Shown here: positions 1 to 6,966 of the stretch, piece by piece
Position numbering within the stretch: position 1 is the first letter of the stretch
How the letters are laid out: each line of letters begins with the position of its first letter
Assembly: GCA_020026035.1 (NCBI GenBank)
Contig: JAHHRC010000040.1
Coordinates: 1 to 11,852 of the forward strand
Source: Erysipelotrichaceae bacterium
GTDB taxonomy: Bacteria > Bacillota_I > Bacilli_A > Erysipelotrichales > Erysipelotrichaceae
DNA length: 11,852 nucleotides
Direction of reading: 5' to 3'
Program-made: the position numbers and the translations under genes
The notes under the pieces: model-generated
The model's database searches: none
The model's input: only the letters and a program-made list of their open reading frames with translations
What the model was told of the DNA's origin: nothing

Positions 1-1
1 A

Positions 2-1849
2 TATGCGTTAGTGAAGAAAGATGGAAATGTCTCTGTGACATTCCAACCGGTAGATTCCTTTGTGGGAAAAGCGCCAGCAGTTACTGTACAGGCCTTTGAT
101 ACACGTAAAAATGGAATTAATCCTCGTAAGGTTGAAGTGACGTATACACCAACGGTTACGCCAATTACTCCAACTGCATCAGCTTCAGAAACGGTAAACT
201 ACAAGAATGTTCCGCAATCATCCGAAATCGTGTTTGGGCAAACGGATAATGACAGTACTACGGTAAATCTAATACCTGGAGAAACAGATGTACCAATTAA
301 TCCAGAGTCGGTACGTTTAGTATTTACGGCGGAAAATGGCACGGAAACAGAATATACAGTAGACCAGAATATACCTGTGACTAAAGACGGTGAAAAAATA
401 GGTGAGTATGTTCTGAAAAAAGAAAATGGTAAAACAGTGATTGTATTCACTCCTGCTAAAGACTATGTGGGTGAAGTTCCAGAAGTTATGATCCGTGCGG
501 AAGATAAGTACGGTACGCCGGTAACAACTTCTTATACACCGAAAGTAATCGCAGTGAAGACGGAGCCTGCAGTTTCATTGGGTATTAAGGATGCGGTTCA
601 AACGGCTAAGATTGGCTTTAACGCGTCGCCAACAAATGATGTTGTGAACTTTGTTCCAGAAAGTGTTGGAGCTGAATTTGATGAAAATTCGGTAAGATTG
701 TTGGATAAAAACAACGTGCCAATGAAAATAGTGAAGGTTGACGGTGAAGGAACTTATGAAATAGTGACTGATAAGACGGATGGAACAAAATCAATTCAAT
801 TTACGCCGGATGCTAACTTTGTTGGTAAGACAACGGGTGTTAAGATAGCAGCGAATGTGGCTGGAAATGATGCGTTACCTCCAATTACAACGACATATAC
901 ACCAACGGTTGTTGGGGCGAAGGAGTCCACTACTTCAGACTTCCAAGGAAAAAAACAAACATCGCCAGTTGTCTTTGGAAATGACAAAGACGAGCTAAAA
1001 GATACGGTAGACTTTGTAAATGCCGGTCTAAAGGTGAAGCCGGATAGTGTGAAACTTGTTGGTGCAAATGGTGCGTTAGTGAATGAAGTGGAAGCGAAGG
1101 ATGTAAAGGGGAATACGATTGGTACGTATCGATTACGTCTATTATCAAGTGGTTTAAGTCCTCGTTACGCCATTGAATTTGAACCAATTCCTACATATAC
1201 CGGTAAAGTTCCGGCAGTACCGGTAACGATTCGTGCAATTGTTGAAGAAGAAAAAGATCATCTTCATCTTGAACGTACTCTAGAAACGACGTATACACCT
1301 CATGTAGAATCCGTGGAACCTACTGAATCGCCTTCGATTACATCTGGTAAACAGGGTGCTATGCAAAAAACACGTGTATACCTAACCAATGATACAAATG
1401 TACATTCTGTTAACTTTAAGGCAGGCAATTCAAATGTTGCATTGAATCCGATGACATTACGTCTATTAGACGCTAATGGCAATAAGACAGAAGGTGCGGT
1501 TGTTGTGTTTGACGCAAATGGTGCGAAGGTTGGTACGTATAAGTTGGTATGGGAAGAAGGCATTCCATACATTACCTTCCAACCAGAACCGAACTTTGTT
1601 GGTACAGCACCTGCGGTGTGGATTTCTTGTGAGGATATCAATGGTACAGAAGTGAGAACGACATATACACCAACGGTTGTTGGCAATGCGAAGAAGGTTG
1701 TAAATAATTCTTCGAGTGGTCAAGTGAGTGTGAATACGTTAGCACGTACGAGCGATGACTTGCATGTGAAGTTGTATGTGACATTGTTATGTATTTCAAT
1801 TGCGGTGATTGGCTTTGTTGGATACAAGGTCTTCAAGAATCGTAAGTAA
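2..1849 (+). CDS. CshA-type fibril repeat surface protein, 5' partial
   Basis: This is the C-terminal 615 residues of a secreted, cell-wall-associated fibrillar adhesin. The reading frame is open at the left edge of the window (codons Tyr-Ala-Leu precede the first GTG at 11), so the true start and signal peptide lie outside. Counting from that GTG codon, the protein holds one partial and four full repeats of about 121-132 residues, each ending in a TYTP-x-V strand (ends near residues 49, 179, 300, 432 and 556). Each repeat has the pattern of a VRLLD-type strand, a GTY-type strand, an FTP or FQP strand, VG-x-xPAV, then TYTPTV. This matches CshA-type fibril repeats, known from streptococcal fibrils that bind host matrix. 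A linker, a LARTS motif (577-581), a hydrophobic helix (about 584-606) and a basic KNRK tail form a cell-wall sorting-type end. It is probably monocistronic at its 3' end, as a terminator follows directly. Its ligand is unknown. Confidence 0.85.
   Translation, partial: YALVKKDGNVSVTFQPVDSFVGKAPAVTVQAFDTRKNGINPRKVEVTYTPTVTPITPTASASETVNYKNVPQSSEIVFGQTDNDSTTVNLIPGETDVPINPESVRLVFTAENGTETEYTVDQNIPVTKDGEKIGEYVLKKENGKTVIVFTPAKDYVGEVPEVMIRAEDKYGTPVTTSYTPKVIAVKTEPAVSLGIKDAVQTAKIGFNASPTNDVVNFVPESVGAEFDENSVRLLDKNNVPMKIVKVDGEGTYEIVTDKTDGTKSIQFTPDANFVGKTTGVKIAANVAGNDALPPITTTYTPTVVGAKESTTSDFQGKKQTSPVVFGNDKDELKDTVDFVNAGLKVKPDSVKLVGANGALVNEVEAKDVKGNTIGTYRLRLLSSGLSPRYAIEFEPIPTYTGKVPAVPVTIRAIVEEEKDHLHLERTLETTYTPHVESVEPTESPSITSGKQGAMQKTRVYLTNDTNVHSVNFKAGNSNVALNPMTLRLLDANGNKTEGAVVVFDANGAKVGTYKLVWEEGIPYITFQPEPNFVGTAPAVWISCEDINGTEVRTTYTPTVVGNAKKVVNNSSSGQVSVNTLARTSDDLHVKLYVTLLCISIAVIGFVGYKVFKNRK
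158..1678 (+). repeat. Four tandem CshA-type protein repeats
   Basis: Four consecutive protein repeats of 130, 121, 132 and 124 residues, each closing with T-x-TP-x-V. They are diverged in sequence (for example DYVGEVPEV, NFVGKTTGV, TYTGKVPAV and NFVGTAPAV at equivalent places), so the array is old, except at the closing motif where DNA identity is locally high. Confidence 0.75.
889..915 (+). repeat. 27-base exact direct repeat, copy 1
   Basis: These 27 bases, coding for the TTYTPTVVG end of the third repeat of the surface protein, are identical to positions 1657-1683. The flanks diverge immediately. Confidence 0.8.
1657..1683 (+). repeat. 27-base exact direct repeat, copy 2
   Basis: Second copy of the identical 27 bases found at 889-915, coding for the TTYTPTVVG end of the fifth repeat of the surface protein. 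Confidence 0.8.
1739..1753 (+). other. Non-canonical sorting-signal motif LARTS
   Basis: Five codons for Leu-Ala-Arg-Thr-Ser sit where an LPXTG motif is expected: about 31 residues from the C terminus, followed by DD, a hydrophobic helix and a basic KNRK tail. Pro is replaced by Ala and Gly by Ser. Recognition by a sortase is inferred from position only; a simple membrane anchor is the alternative. Confidence 0.5.
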
Positions 1850-1859
1850 TATTGTAAGA

Positions 1860-1891
1860 AAGCTTATCTCGAATGTGAGGTAGGCTTTTTT
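1860..1891 (+). terminator. Intrinsic terminator of the surface protein gene
   Basis: An 11-base-pair stem (1860-1870 with 1877-1887, two G-U pairs) with a six-base loop is followed by a run of T to 1891. It starts 11 bases after the stop codon. Confidence 0.8.
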
Positions 1892-1896
1892 GCATG

Positions 1897-1922
1897 AAAA
1901 AAGACAACGCTCAGTTGTCTTT
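1897..1922 (-). terminator. Intrinsic terminator of the two-component operon
   Basis: On the minus strand AAAGACAAC (1922-1914) pairs with GTTGTCTTT (1908-1900) around a five-base loop, then a T run to 1897. The upstream arm is the last codons of the kinase gene and its TGA stop lies in the loop, so coding sequence and terminator overlap. Confidence 0.8.
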
Positions 1923-3491
1923 CGGGAAGGTGAATTTGTAGGTGAGGCCTTGTTTGTATTCGGTGAGTTCGATTGTTCCATTATGAGCTTCCATGAGTTT
2001 TTTGGCAATGGATAAGCCAAGTCCACTTCCTTTGCCAAAGGTTCTTGCTTGTTCACCAACAATGAATGGATCGAAGAGTTTTTCTTTTAAGTCTTCGGAG
2101 ATTCCTGAACCATTGTCACCAATTTGAATGGAGGCGGTAGTGCTTGTTTCTTCATAGGATACGAAGATGGTTGTGCCTGGTTGGTTGTGTTTTAAGGAAT
2201 TGGAAACGATGTTTTCGTATACGCGTTTGATTTGGAAGGGATCGAGTGATACGAGGGTTTCTTTGTCGGGTAGATTGATGTCGAGTTCGAATTGTTGCAG
2301 TTCGAGTTCATTGAACTTTTCGGCGAAGTATAAACGGGTGAATTCGAGGAGGTTTACTTGTTGTTTGTGAAGTTCAAAGTTTGGATGGTCTAGGCGTGCA
2401 TATTCATAGAAGGCATTGATGAGTTCTTCCATGAGGGTGGACTTTTGGTAAATGGTTGTTAGGTATTTGTCTTGCTCATTTGGGTCTATGACATGGTCAC
2501 TAAGGGCTTTGGAATAGCCTTGAATGACAGTGATTGGGGTTTTTAAGTCGTGGGAGATATCGGCAAGCATTTTGGCCCGTTGTGCTTCGAGTTGTTTCTG
2601 TGCTTGGTAGGAAGTGTTTAGCTTTTGACTCATTTCGTTGAAGGTTGTTGCGATATCTTCGATTTCTTTTAGACCTTCATAGTGGATTGGTTCAAAGGAT
2701 CCATCTTTGAAGGAGTGAATACCTTCTTCAAGGATGGTGAGTGGTTGTTTCAGTTTGCGGTTGAGACGTTTTCCAAAGAGGGCTACGGTGATAATGACAA
2801 CGATAATGCAACAAGTGGTTGCGATGTAGCGGTTGCGTTTCATTTGGCTAAGTAGGGCGTAGTAGTCTTGGTCTACGGTGTGGGTGATGATGTAATGGGG
2901 TTTGTTTTGTTGGTTGAATGCGTATTTTTGGAGGTATTCGCTTTGGTTTTTACTAGCATAGAGGTAGCTTAAGTCTTCGTTGGAGATTTTGTTTACACTG
3001 TTTGGGTTACTTCCATAAATAACGTTTCCGGATTCATCGGTGATCAGAATGGAATGTAGAAAGATGTGTTTGTCTTCTTCGTCTTCTTTGAATTCGTATA
3101 GGATGCGCTTTTTGCCTGTTTCATCGTTGAGTGTATCGTCAAAGATGTAACCGTTGGAATCAAATTCAGGAATACAAAGCAAGGCGCCTTTGGTGTATTT
3201 GGTTTGTTTTGTTGGGGTGGAAGAATACAGGATTTGGCCTGTTTCATCGACGATTTCAAAGTAGCCACCATCCCGGATGTATTTGTTGGTTTGAATGCTT
3301 TTGTAGTCTTCATTGCAAGTTAGTATGGCTTGGATGAGGTCTTCGGTATTGTTTTCGGTGTCGTAGGATTCAATGGTGTTATTTTGCCATTCGACAAAGG
3401 AAAAGATAAGTACACAAAGAATGACGAGGAGGTAGAAGTATTCTTTTAGAACAAGACGATACAGGGTGTTTTGTGTTTTGCGTTTTTTCAT
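1911..3491 (-). CDS. Sensor histidine kinase, two-component system
   Basis: A 526-residue membrane histidine kinase of the EnvZ/PhoR type that senses an extracellular signal and phosphorylates the response regulator encoded just upstream. Order of parts: transmembrane helix 1 (about 17-34), an extracellular domain of about 185 residues, transmembrane helix 2 (about 222-240), a HAMP linker (about 241-295), a HisKA domain with H-box SHDLKTP (phospho-acceptor His314), and an HATPase_c domain with N-box ENIVSN (Asn427, Asn431), G1 box DNGSG (459-463) and G2 box GKGSGLGLS (486-494). All catalytic motifs are intact. The extracellular part has two PAS/Cache-like strands, IVDETGQILYSS and ITDESGNVIYGS. 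The ATG is preceded by AGGGG, and the regulator gene stops two bases before it, so the genes are co-transcribed and probably translationally coupled. The signal is unknown. Confidence 0.93.
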   Translation of the reverse strand: MKKRKTQNTLYRLVLKEYFYLLVILCVLIFSFVEWQNNTIESYDTENNTEDLIQAILTCNEDYKSIQTNKYIRDGGYFEIVDETGQILYSSTPTKQTKYTKGALLCIPEFDSNGYIFDDTLNDETGKKRILYEFKEDEEDKHIFLHSILITDESGNVIYGSNPNSVNKISNEDLSYLYASKNQSEYLQKYAFNQQNKPHYIITHTVDQDYYALLSQMKRNRYIATTCCIIVVIITVALFGKRLNRKLKQPLTILEEGIHSFKDGSFEPIHYEGLKEIEDIATTFNEMSQKLNTSYQAQKQLEAQRAKMLADISHDLKTPITVIQGYSKALSDHVIDPNEQDKYLTTIYQKSTLMEELINAFYEYARLDHPNFELHKQQVNLLEFTRLYFAEKFNELELQQFELDINLPDKETLVSLDPFQIKRVYENIVSNSLKHNQPGTTIFVSYEETSTTASIQIGDNGSGISEDLKEKLFDPFIVGEQARTFGKGSGLGLSIAKKLMEAHNGTIELTEYKQGLTYKFTFPKDN

Positions 3492-3493
3492 GG

Positions 3494-4192
3494 TTACCCC
3501 TGTAGCTTGTATCCAAGGCCACGGACGGTGATGAGGTATTTTGGTTTGGATTTATCGTCTTCGATTTTATCTCGTAGGTTTGAGATGTGTACGAGTAGGG
3601 TGTTTTCATCGGAGTCGATGTAATCACCCATGATGTTTTCAACGAGTTGGCGTTTGGTGAAGACTTTGCCTGGTTCTTGAATGAGTTGGGCGAGGATTTT
3701 GAATTCGGTAGGGGTGAGTATGAGTTTTTGGTTGTTTTTCTTTACCGTAATACCATTGAGGTCGAGTTCTAATTCATTGAGGGTAAAGATGGTTTGTTTG
3801 TCTTGTTTGTTTGGGTTTAGATCGTAGAAGCGACGAAGATTGCTTTTGATGCGGGCAATGACTTCTAAGGGGTTGAATGGTTTGGTGATGTAATCATCGG
3901 CCCCAAGTGTTAAGCCGTTTATTTTGTCATCGTCTTGGTTACGGGCAGAGATGAGGATGATTGGGATGTTGTTGGTTTTGCGGATGTGTTGTACGACTTG
4001 TAAACCATCAAGACGTGGCATCATGATGTCTAAAAGAGCAAGGTCGATGTGGTTTGTTGCAAAGGCATCGATTGCTTGCTGACCATCGTTTGTGATGATG
4101 ACGTTGTATCCGTCGTTTTCTAAATAGAGTTTGATTAAGTTTGCGATATCAAGATCGTCCTCAGCGACGAGGATTGTGTAGTTTGTTTGCAT
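3494..4192 (-). CDS. OmpR/PhoB-family response regulator
   Basis: A 232-residue DNA-binding response regulator, partner of the adjacent kinase. The receiver domain (about 5-118) has the acidic pocket Glu11-Asp12-Asp13, phospho-acceptor Asp55 in LALLDIMMP, Ser82 at the switch Thr/Ser position and Lys104 in TKPF. The C-terminal winged helix (about 132-231) includes LTPTEFKIL, the recognition region ENTLLVHISNLRDKI and the closing VRGLGYKL. I chose the ATG at 4192 because AAGGTG sits seven bases before it. A TTG 30 bases upstream is in frame but would add ten residues not typical of the family and lacks a good binding site. It is the first gene of the minus-strand operon. A direct repeat of ATTAAG spaced by one helical turn lies about 50-65 bases upstream and suggests autoregulation. 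Target genes cannot be named from sequence. Confidence 0.93.
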   Translation of the reverse strand: MQTNYTILVAEDDLDIANLIKLYLENDGYNVIITNDGQQAIDAFATNHIDLALLDIMMPRLDGLQVVQHIRKTNNIPIILISARNQDDDKINGLTLGADDYITKPFNPLEVIARIKSNLRRFYDLNPNKQDKQTIFTLNELELDLNGITVKKNNQKLILTPTEFKILAQLIQEPGKVFTKRQLVENIMGDYIDSDENTLLVHISNLRDKIEDDKSKPKYLITVRGLGYKLQG

Positions 4193-4212
4193 ATGTTCAC
4201 CTTCTTTACTCA

Positions 4213-4256
4213 ATACTAACAAGGATTTGTTGGTTTTTGGATTAAGTTTTATTAAG
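4213..4256 (-). promoter_or_regulatory. Candidate response-regulator-activated promoter
   Basis: On the minus strand CTTAAT-AAAA-CTTAAT (4256-4241, ten-base period) is followed by a -10-like TAGTAT (4218-4213). There is no good -35 at the expected place; the repeats end exactly there. OmpR-family dimers bind head-to-tail to such repeats and often replace a weak -35, so self-activation is plausible. This is inference from spacing. Confidence 0.4.
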
Positions 4257-4321
4257 AATGTTTGATTTTGGCTTTGTTGGTGGGTTTGGTGTGGTTTTTT
4301 GGAATCTTAAGATTTCTTTGG

Positions 4322-4349
4322 TTGTAGTTTTGATTGTTGGTTTTATACT
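4322..4349 (+). promoter_or_regulatory. Candidate promoter of the SGNH lipoprotein gene
   Basis: TTGTAG (4322-4327), a 16-base spacer and TATACT (4344-4349) resemble a housekeeping sigma promoter. Transcription would start near 4356, about 14 bases before the ATG, leaving just enough leader for the GAGGTG binding site at 4360. Confidence 0.45.
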
Positions 4350-4369
4350 GTGAGTGTACGAGGTGAAGT

Positions 4370-5125
4370 ATGAAACGATTAAAGACATTTCTTTTAAGTA
4401 TATGTATGGTATGTAGTTTGGCTGCTTGTTCAAACGATTCAAAAGAAGAAGTAGTGGAAGAAGAAAAGACACTACAGATTGTGGATACGTATGACTATGG
4501 TAGTAGCGTAGTTGAAACAGAGGCAGTTGATCCTAGTTATTTCAATGATTGTTTGTTTGTTGGGGATTCTAGGATTGGGGCTTTGAGTTTGTTTGAAGCT
4601 TGTAAGGGAGCGGATATTGCGTATGTTTCGGCGTTGAATCTTGTTCGCATTGAGGCGATGCAAGTGGATGGTGTTAATGAAGCGATGACGCTTGTGGATG
4701 TGTTGAATGGTACAAATAAGAAGAATGTGTATTTGATGGTTGGGATCAATGAGATTCGCAATGTGTACTTTGATTCATTTAAGGAAGCGTATAGTGAGTT
4801 GATTACGAATTTGAAGAGTAGTCATCCGGATGTGAATGTGTATTTGTTGATGAATTATACACCGGTGCGTGTGAGTGGTATGAATGATGAAGAAATTGCG
4901 AACCAATTAGCACAGTTGAATGCGTGCGTAAAAGAGTTGGCTTTGGAGCATTCAGTGTACTTCTTAGATGTTGATCAAGGCTTGGATGATGCAAGTGGTA
5001 AGATCAATGAGGCGTATGTGAGTGATGGCTTGCATTTGAATCGGGAAGGTACGAAGGCGTTTGAGATGTTTATTTTGAAACATACGGTGGATCGTGCTTC
5101 GTATTTAAAAGAGATGTATGTATGA
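4370..5125 (+). CDS. SGNH/GDSL-family hydrolase lipoprotein
   Basis: A 251-residue surface lipoprotein with an SGNH (GDSL-like) esterase fold. The N terminus MKRLKTFLLS...SLAAC is a lipoprotein signal with lipidated Cys20, followed by an acidic linker rich in Glu. The hydrolase part has block I FVGDSR (nucleophile Ser67), block III VGINE (Asn127) and block V DGLHLN (Asp219, His222), so the Ser-Asp-His set is complete. Block II is unclear: no Gly stands out as the oxyanion partner. Members of this family remove acetyl or acyl groups from cell-wall polymers, sugars or lipids; the substrate here is unknown. The gene is divergent from the two-component operon with 177 bases between starts, so it could be a target of that regulator, which is inference. 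A bidirectional terminator follows directly. Confidence 0.85.
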   Translation: MKRLKTFLLSICMVCSLAACSNDSKEEVVEEEKTLQIVDTYDYGSSVVETEAVDPSYFNDCLFVGDSRIGALSLFEACKGADIAYVSALNLVRIEAMQVDGVNEAMTLVDVLNGTNKKNVYLMVGINEIRNVYFDSFKEAYSELITNLKSSHPDVNVYLLMNYTPVRVSGMNDEEIANQLAQLNACVKELALEHSVYFLDVDQGLDDASGKINEAYVSDGLHLNREGTKAFEMFILKHTVDRASYLKEMYV

Positions 5126-5131
5126 CATAAG

Positions 5132-5156
5132 AAAAAGACGTTTGCGGACGTCTTTT
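5132..5156. terminator. Bidirectional terminator between convergent genes
   Basis: AAAAGACGT (5133-5141) pairs perfectly with ACGTCTTTT (5148-5156) around a six-base loop, with A and T runs on the outer sides, so it can work for the lipoprotein gene and for the phosphodiesterase gene, whose stop codon (5155-5157) overlaps its edge. Confidence 0.8.
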
Positions 5157-5886
5157 ACTTTTGTAGGTTGTTGAGGTAGATTTTTGGGATGTCTGGGTAG
5201 TTGGTGATGATGGCGTTGGCGTTTGCCTCGTAGAGTTTGTGGATGAATTCTAGGTCATTTACAGTCCATACGTTTAAGCCGATGCCGCATTCTTTACAGC
5301 CATCGATGGTTTCTTGGGTGAGGTCTTTTTTGTCTGGGTGGTAGTAGTCAAAGTGGAAGTCTTTACAGAGTTGGCCAGCGTTTTGGATGCCACCAGATTC
5401 GGTGAGTAAGCCAACTTTGATGTCTGGTGCAAGTTCTTTGATTTTTACAACGGACAATGGGTTGAAGGAAGAGAAGATGACCTTGTCTTCAAGGTTGTAT
5501 TTTTTGACGAGGTTTAAGGTAGCTTCTTCAATTCCGCTGTAGTAATAGACACCGGTTTTTAATTCGATGTTTGTTATAAGGTTTGTGTCTTTTACCCAGT
5601 TTAGGTATTCGTCTAAGGAAGGTATGGTTTCTTCTTTACAGGTTTCGTTATGAACTTTTGCGGCGTTGAACTGTTTGAGTTCTTCGAGGGTGTAGTCTTT
5701 TACATAGCCGGTTCCGTTTGTTGTACGGTCGATTTTTTCGTCATGAATGATGACGAGTTGTTTGTCTTTTGTGAATTGAACGTCTAATTCAATTCCATCG
5801 GCGTTTGCCTCATGTGCTTTTTTAAAAGCGGTCATTGTGTTTTCTGGATATTTTCCACTATATCCACGATGTGCAAAAACTAGCAT
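5155..5886 (-). CDS. Glycerophosphodiester phosphodiesterase
   Basis: A 243-residue cytoplasmic GDPD (GlpQ/UgpQ-like) that hydrolyses glycerophosphodiesters from phospholipid turnover to glycerol-3-phosphate and the free alcohol. It has the full TIM-barrel signature: AHRGYSG with catalytic His6 and Arg7, PENT (Glu15, Asn16), GIELDVQ (metal-binding Glu33 and Asp35), IHDE with catalytic His48, DRTTNGTG, IPSLDEYL and NIELK (Glu108). There is no signal peptide, and the length is normal for the short UgpQ-type enzymes. The ATG follows AAGGAGAT at a good distance. It stands alone, convergent with the lipoprotein gene and divergent from the alpha/beta hydrolase operon. UgpQ-like rather than secreted GlpQ-like is my reading, based on the missing signal peptide. 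Confidence 0.93.
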   Translation of the reverse strand: MLVFAHRGYSGKYPENTMTAFKKAHEANADGIELDVQFTKDKQLVIIHDEKIDRTTNGTGYVKDYTLEELKQFNAAKVHNETCKEETIPSLDEYLNWVKDTNLITNIELKTGVYYYSGIEEATLNLVKKYNLEDKVIFSSFNPLSVVKIKELAPDIKVGLLTESGGIQNAGQLCKDFHFDYYHPDKKDLTQETIDGCKECGIGLNVWTVNDLEFIHKLYEANANAIITNYPDIPKIYLNNLQK

Positions 5887-5927
5887 ATATCTCCTTTTCG
5901 ATTCTTTGATCGTTCTTTGTTAGAAAT

Positions 5928-5956
5928 ATGGTATCACTGTTCGATTTTGTAGACAA
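5928..5956 (-). promoter_or_regulatory. Promoter of the phosphodiesterase gene
   Basis: On the minus strand TTGTCT (5956-5951), a 17-base spacer and TACCAT (5933-5928) preceded by TGA, an extended -10. The start would be about 35 bases before the ATG. Confidence 0.6.
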
Positions 5957-5965
5957 TATTTCTAT

Positions 5966-5994
5966 TTGCGAAACGGCTTACATATTGATATGAT
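5966..5994 (+). promoter_or_regulatory. Promoter of the alpha/beta hydrolase operon
   Basis: TTGCGA (5966-5971), exactly 17 bases, then TATGAT (5989-5994). Transcription would start near 6001, about 20 bases before the ATG at 6022, with AGGAGG in between. Confidence 0.65.
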
Positions 5995-6021
5995 TTGGGA
6001 AGTCTTAACAGGAGGATATGT

Positions 6022-6960
6022 ATGGGGACAGTGAAAATTGTTCTTTGGATCATTGTGGCATTGTTGGTGATTCTTCTTATAATTGGGGAAGTTTTTTGCC
6101 AGGTTTCAATGAGTCGAAGATTTAAGAAAGGTATCATTTATAAGATGCGTAACCGCATTTATGAATCTCAGGATGTGGAGTGGTTTCAAGCGCATAACAA
6201 GGAAAAGACGCTTACAAGTAGTAGGGGAGTAAAGCTTGTTGGGTATCTTTTCGAGCATGAAGAAGAGGTGAAGGATTGGGTTATTTGTGTGCATGGCTAT
6301 TCGAGTCAGGCATTGAATATGGCCAATTACATCAAAGGGTTTTATAACCTTGGGTATAACGTATTAGCACCAGAGCTTATGGGTATGGGCAAAAGTGAAG
6401 GAGAATACGTTGCCATGGCTGGGTATGATGCGGATGATGTGATGTTGTTTATTGATGAATTGCTTCAGGAACATCCGGATTGTACGATTGGTTTGATGGG
6501 CGCTAGTATGGGTGCTGCAACGGTTATGAACACACTTGATAAGGGGCTTCCTGAGAATGTGGAATTCTTTATTGAGGATAGTGGGTATACAAACTTGTGG
6601 GATCAAGTGCGTTATCAGATGAAGACGATTTATCATTTGGATTATTTGCCAGTGATTCTAGCGGCAAGTCATACAGTGAAACGTAAGTATGGGTATCATT
6701 TAAAGGATGTTAATGGGGAGCCTGGGTTGAGTAAGACTTCTTTACCAGGGCTTGTATTGCATGGAGCGGATGATGACTTTGTGCCACCATTCTTTGCGGA
6801 ACGTGCGTATGGGCTATTGAATGGGCCAAAGGAAATTAAGTACTTTAAGGGGTGTCGTCATATTCGTGCCGAGCATCAAGTGCGTGATGAGTACTGGAAG
6901 AGTGTGACGGATTTCTTAAAGAAGTATAGTAGTAAGTTTAAAAGGGAAGCGAAAGGATAA
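6022..6960 (+). CDS. Membrane-anchored alpha/beta hydrolase
   Basis: A 312-residue serine hydrolase with an N-terminal transmembrane anchor (about 5-26) and a basic stretch after it, so the catalytic domain could face either side. Alpha/beta hydrolase features: VICVHGYSS (oxyanion region, 87-95), nucleophile elbow GASMG (Ser162), VLHGADDDFVP with probable acid Asp251, and GCRH with probable His280. The closest known pattern is the YqkD-like, BAAT/S9-related hydrolases of Bacillota; the substrate (lysophospholipid, peptide or acyl ester) cannot be told. I chose the ATG at 6022 because AGGAGG ends six bases before it. An upstream in-frame TTG has no binding site and lies on the promoter. The amino acid permease gene follows after six bases, so both are probably one operon. 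Confidence 0.85.
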   Translation: MGTVKIVLWIIVALLVILLIIGEVFCQVSMSRRFKKGIIYKMRNRIYESQDVEWFQAHNKEKTLTSSRGVKLVGYLFEHEEEVKDWVICVHGYSSQALNMANYIKGFYNLGYNVLAPELMGMGKSEGEYVAMAGYDADDVMLFIDELLQEHPDCTIGLMGASMGAATVMNTLDKGLPENVEFFIEDSGYTNLWDQVRYQMKTIYHLDYLPVILAASHTVKRKYGYHLKDVNGEPGLSKTSLPGLVLHGADDDFVPPFFAERAYGLLNGPKEIKYFKGCRHIRAEHQVRDEYWKSVTDFLKKYSSKFKREAKG

Positions 6961-6966
6961 ATTTTT

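Noticed and set aside
2..10. Surface protein as a gene truncated by mutation
   Set aside because: The frame is open to the first base and begins in the middle of a repeat, so it is cut by the window edge, not broken.
158..1678. CRISPR-like or satellite repeat array
   Set aside because: The periodicity is about 370-390 bases, in frame and diverged; it is protein-domain repetition.
1300..1686. Minus-strand open frame of 128 codons
   Set aside because: It lies antisense within the CshA repeats, has no ribosome binding site, and no recognisable domain; it is a shadow of the real gene.
4193..4222. Ten-residue N-terminal extension of the response regulator from a TTG
   Set aside because: The ATG at 4192 has a good AAGGTG site, and the receiver domain begins at the normal distance from it; the TTG region overlaps the likely promoter.
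5995..6021. Upstream TTG start for the alpha/beta hydrolase
   Set aside because: It directly follows the -10 box at 5989-5994, so it would lie before the transcription start; AGGAGG serves the ATG at 6022.
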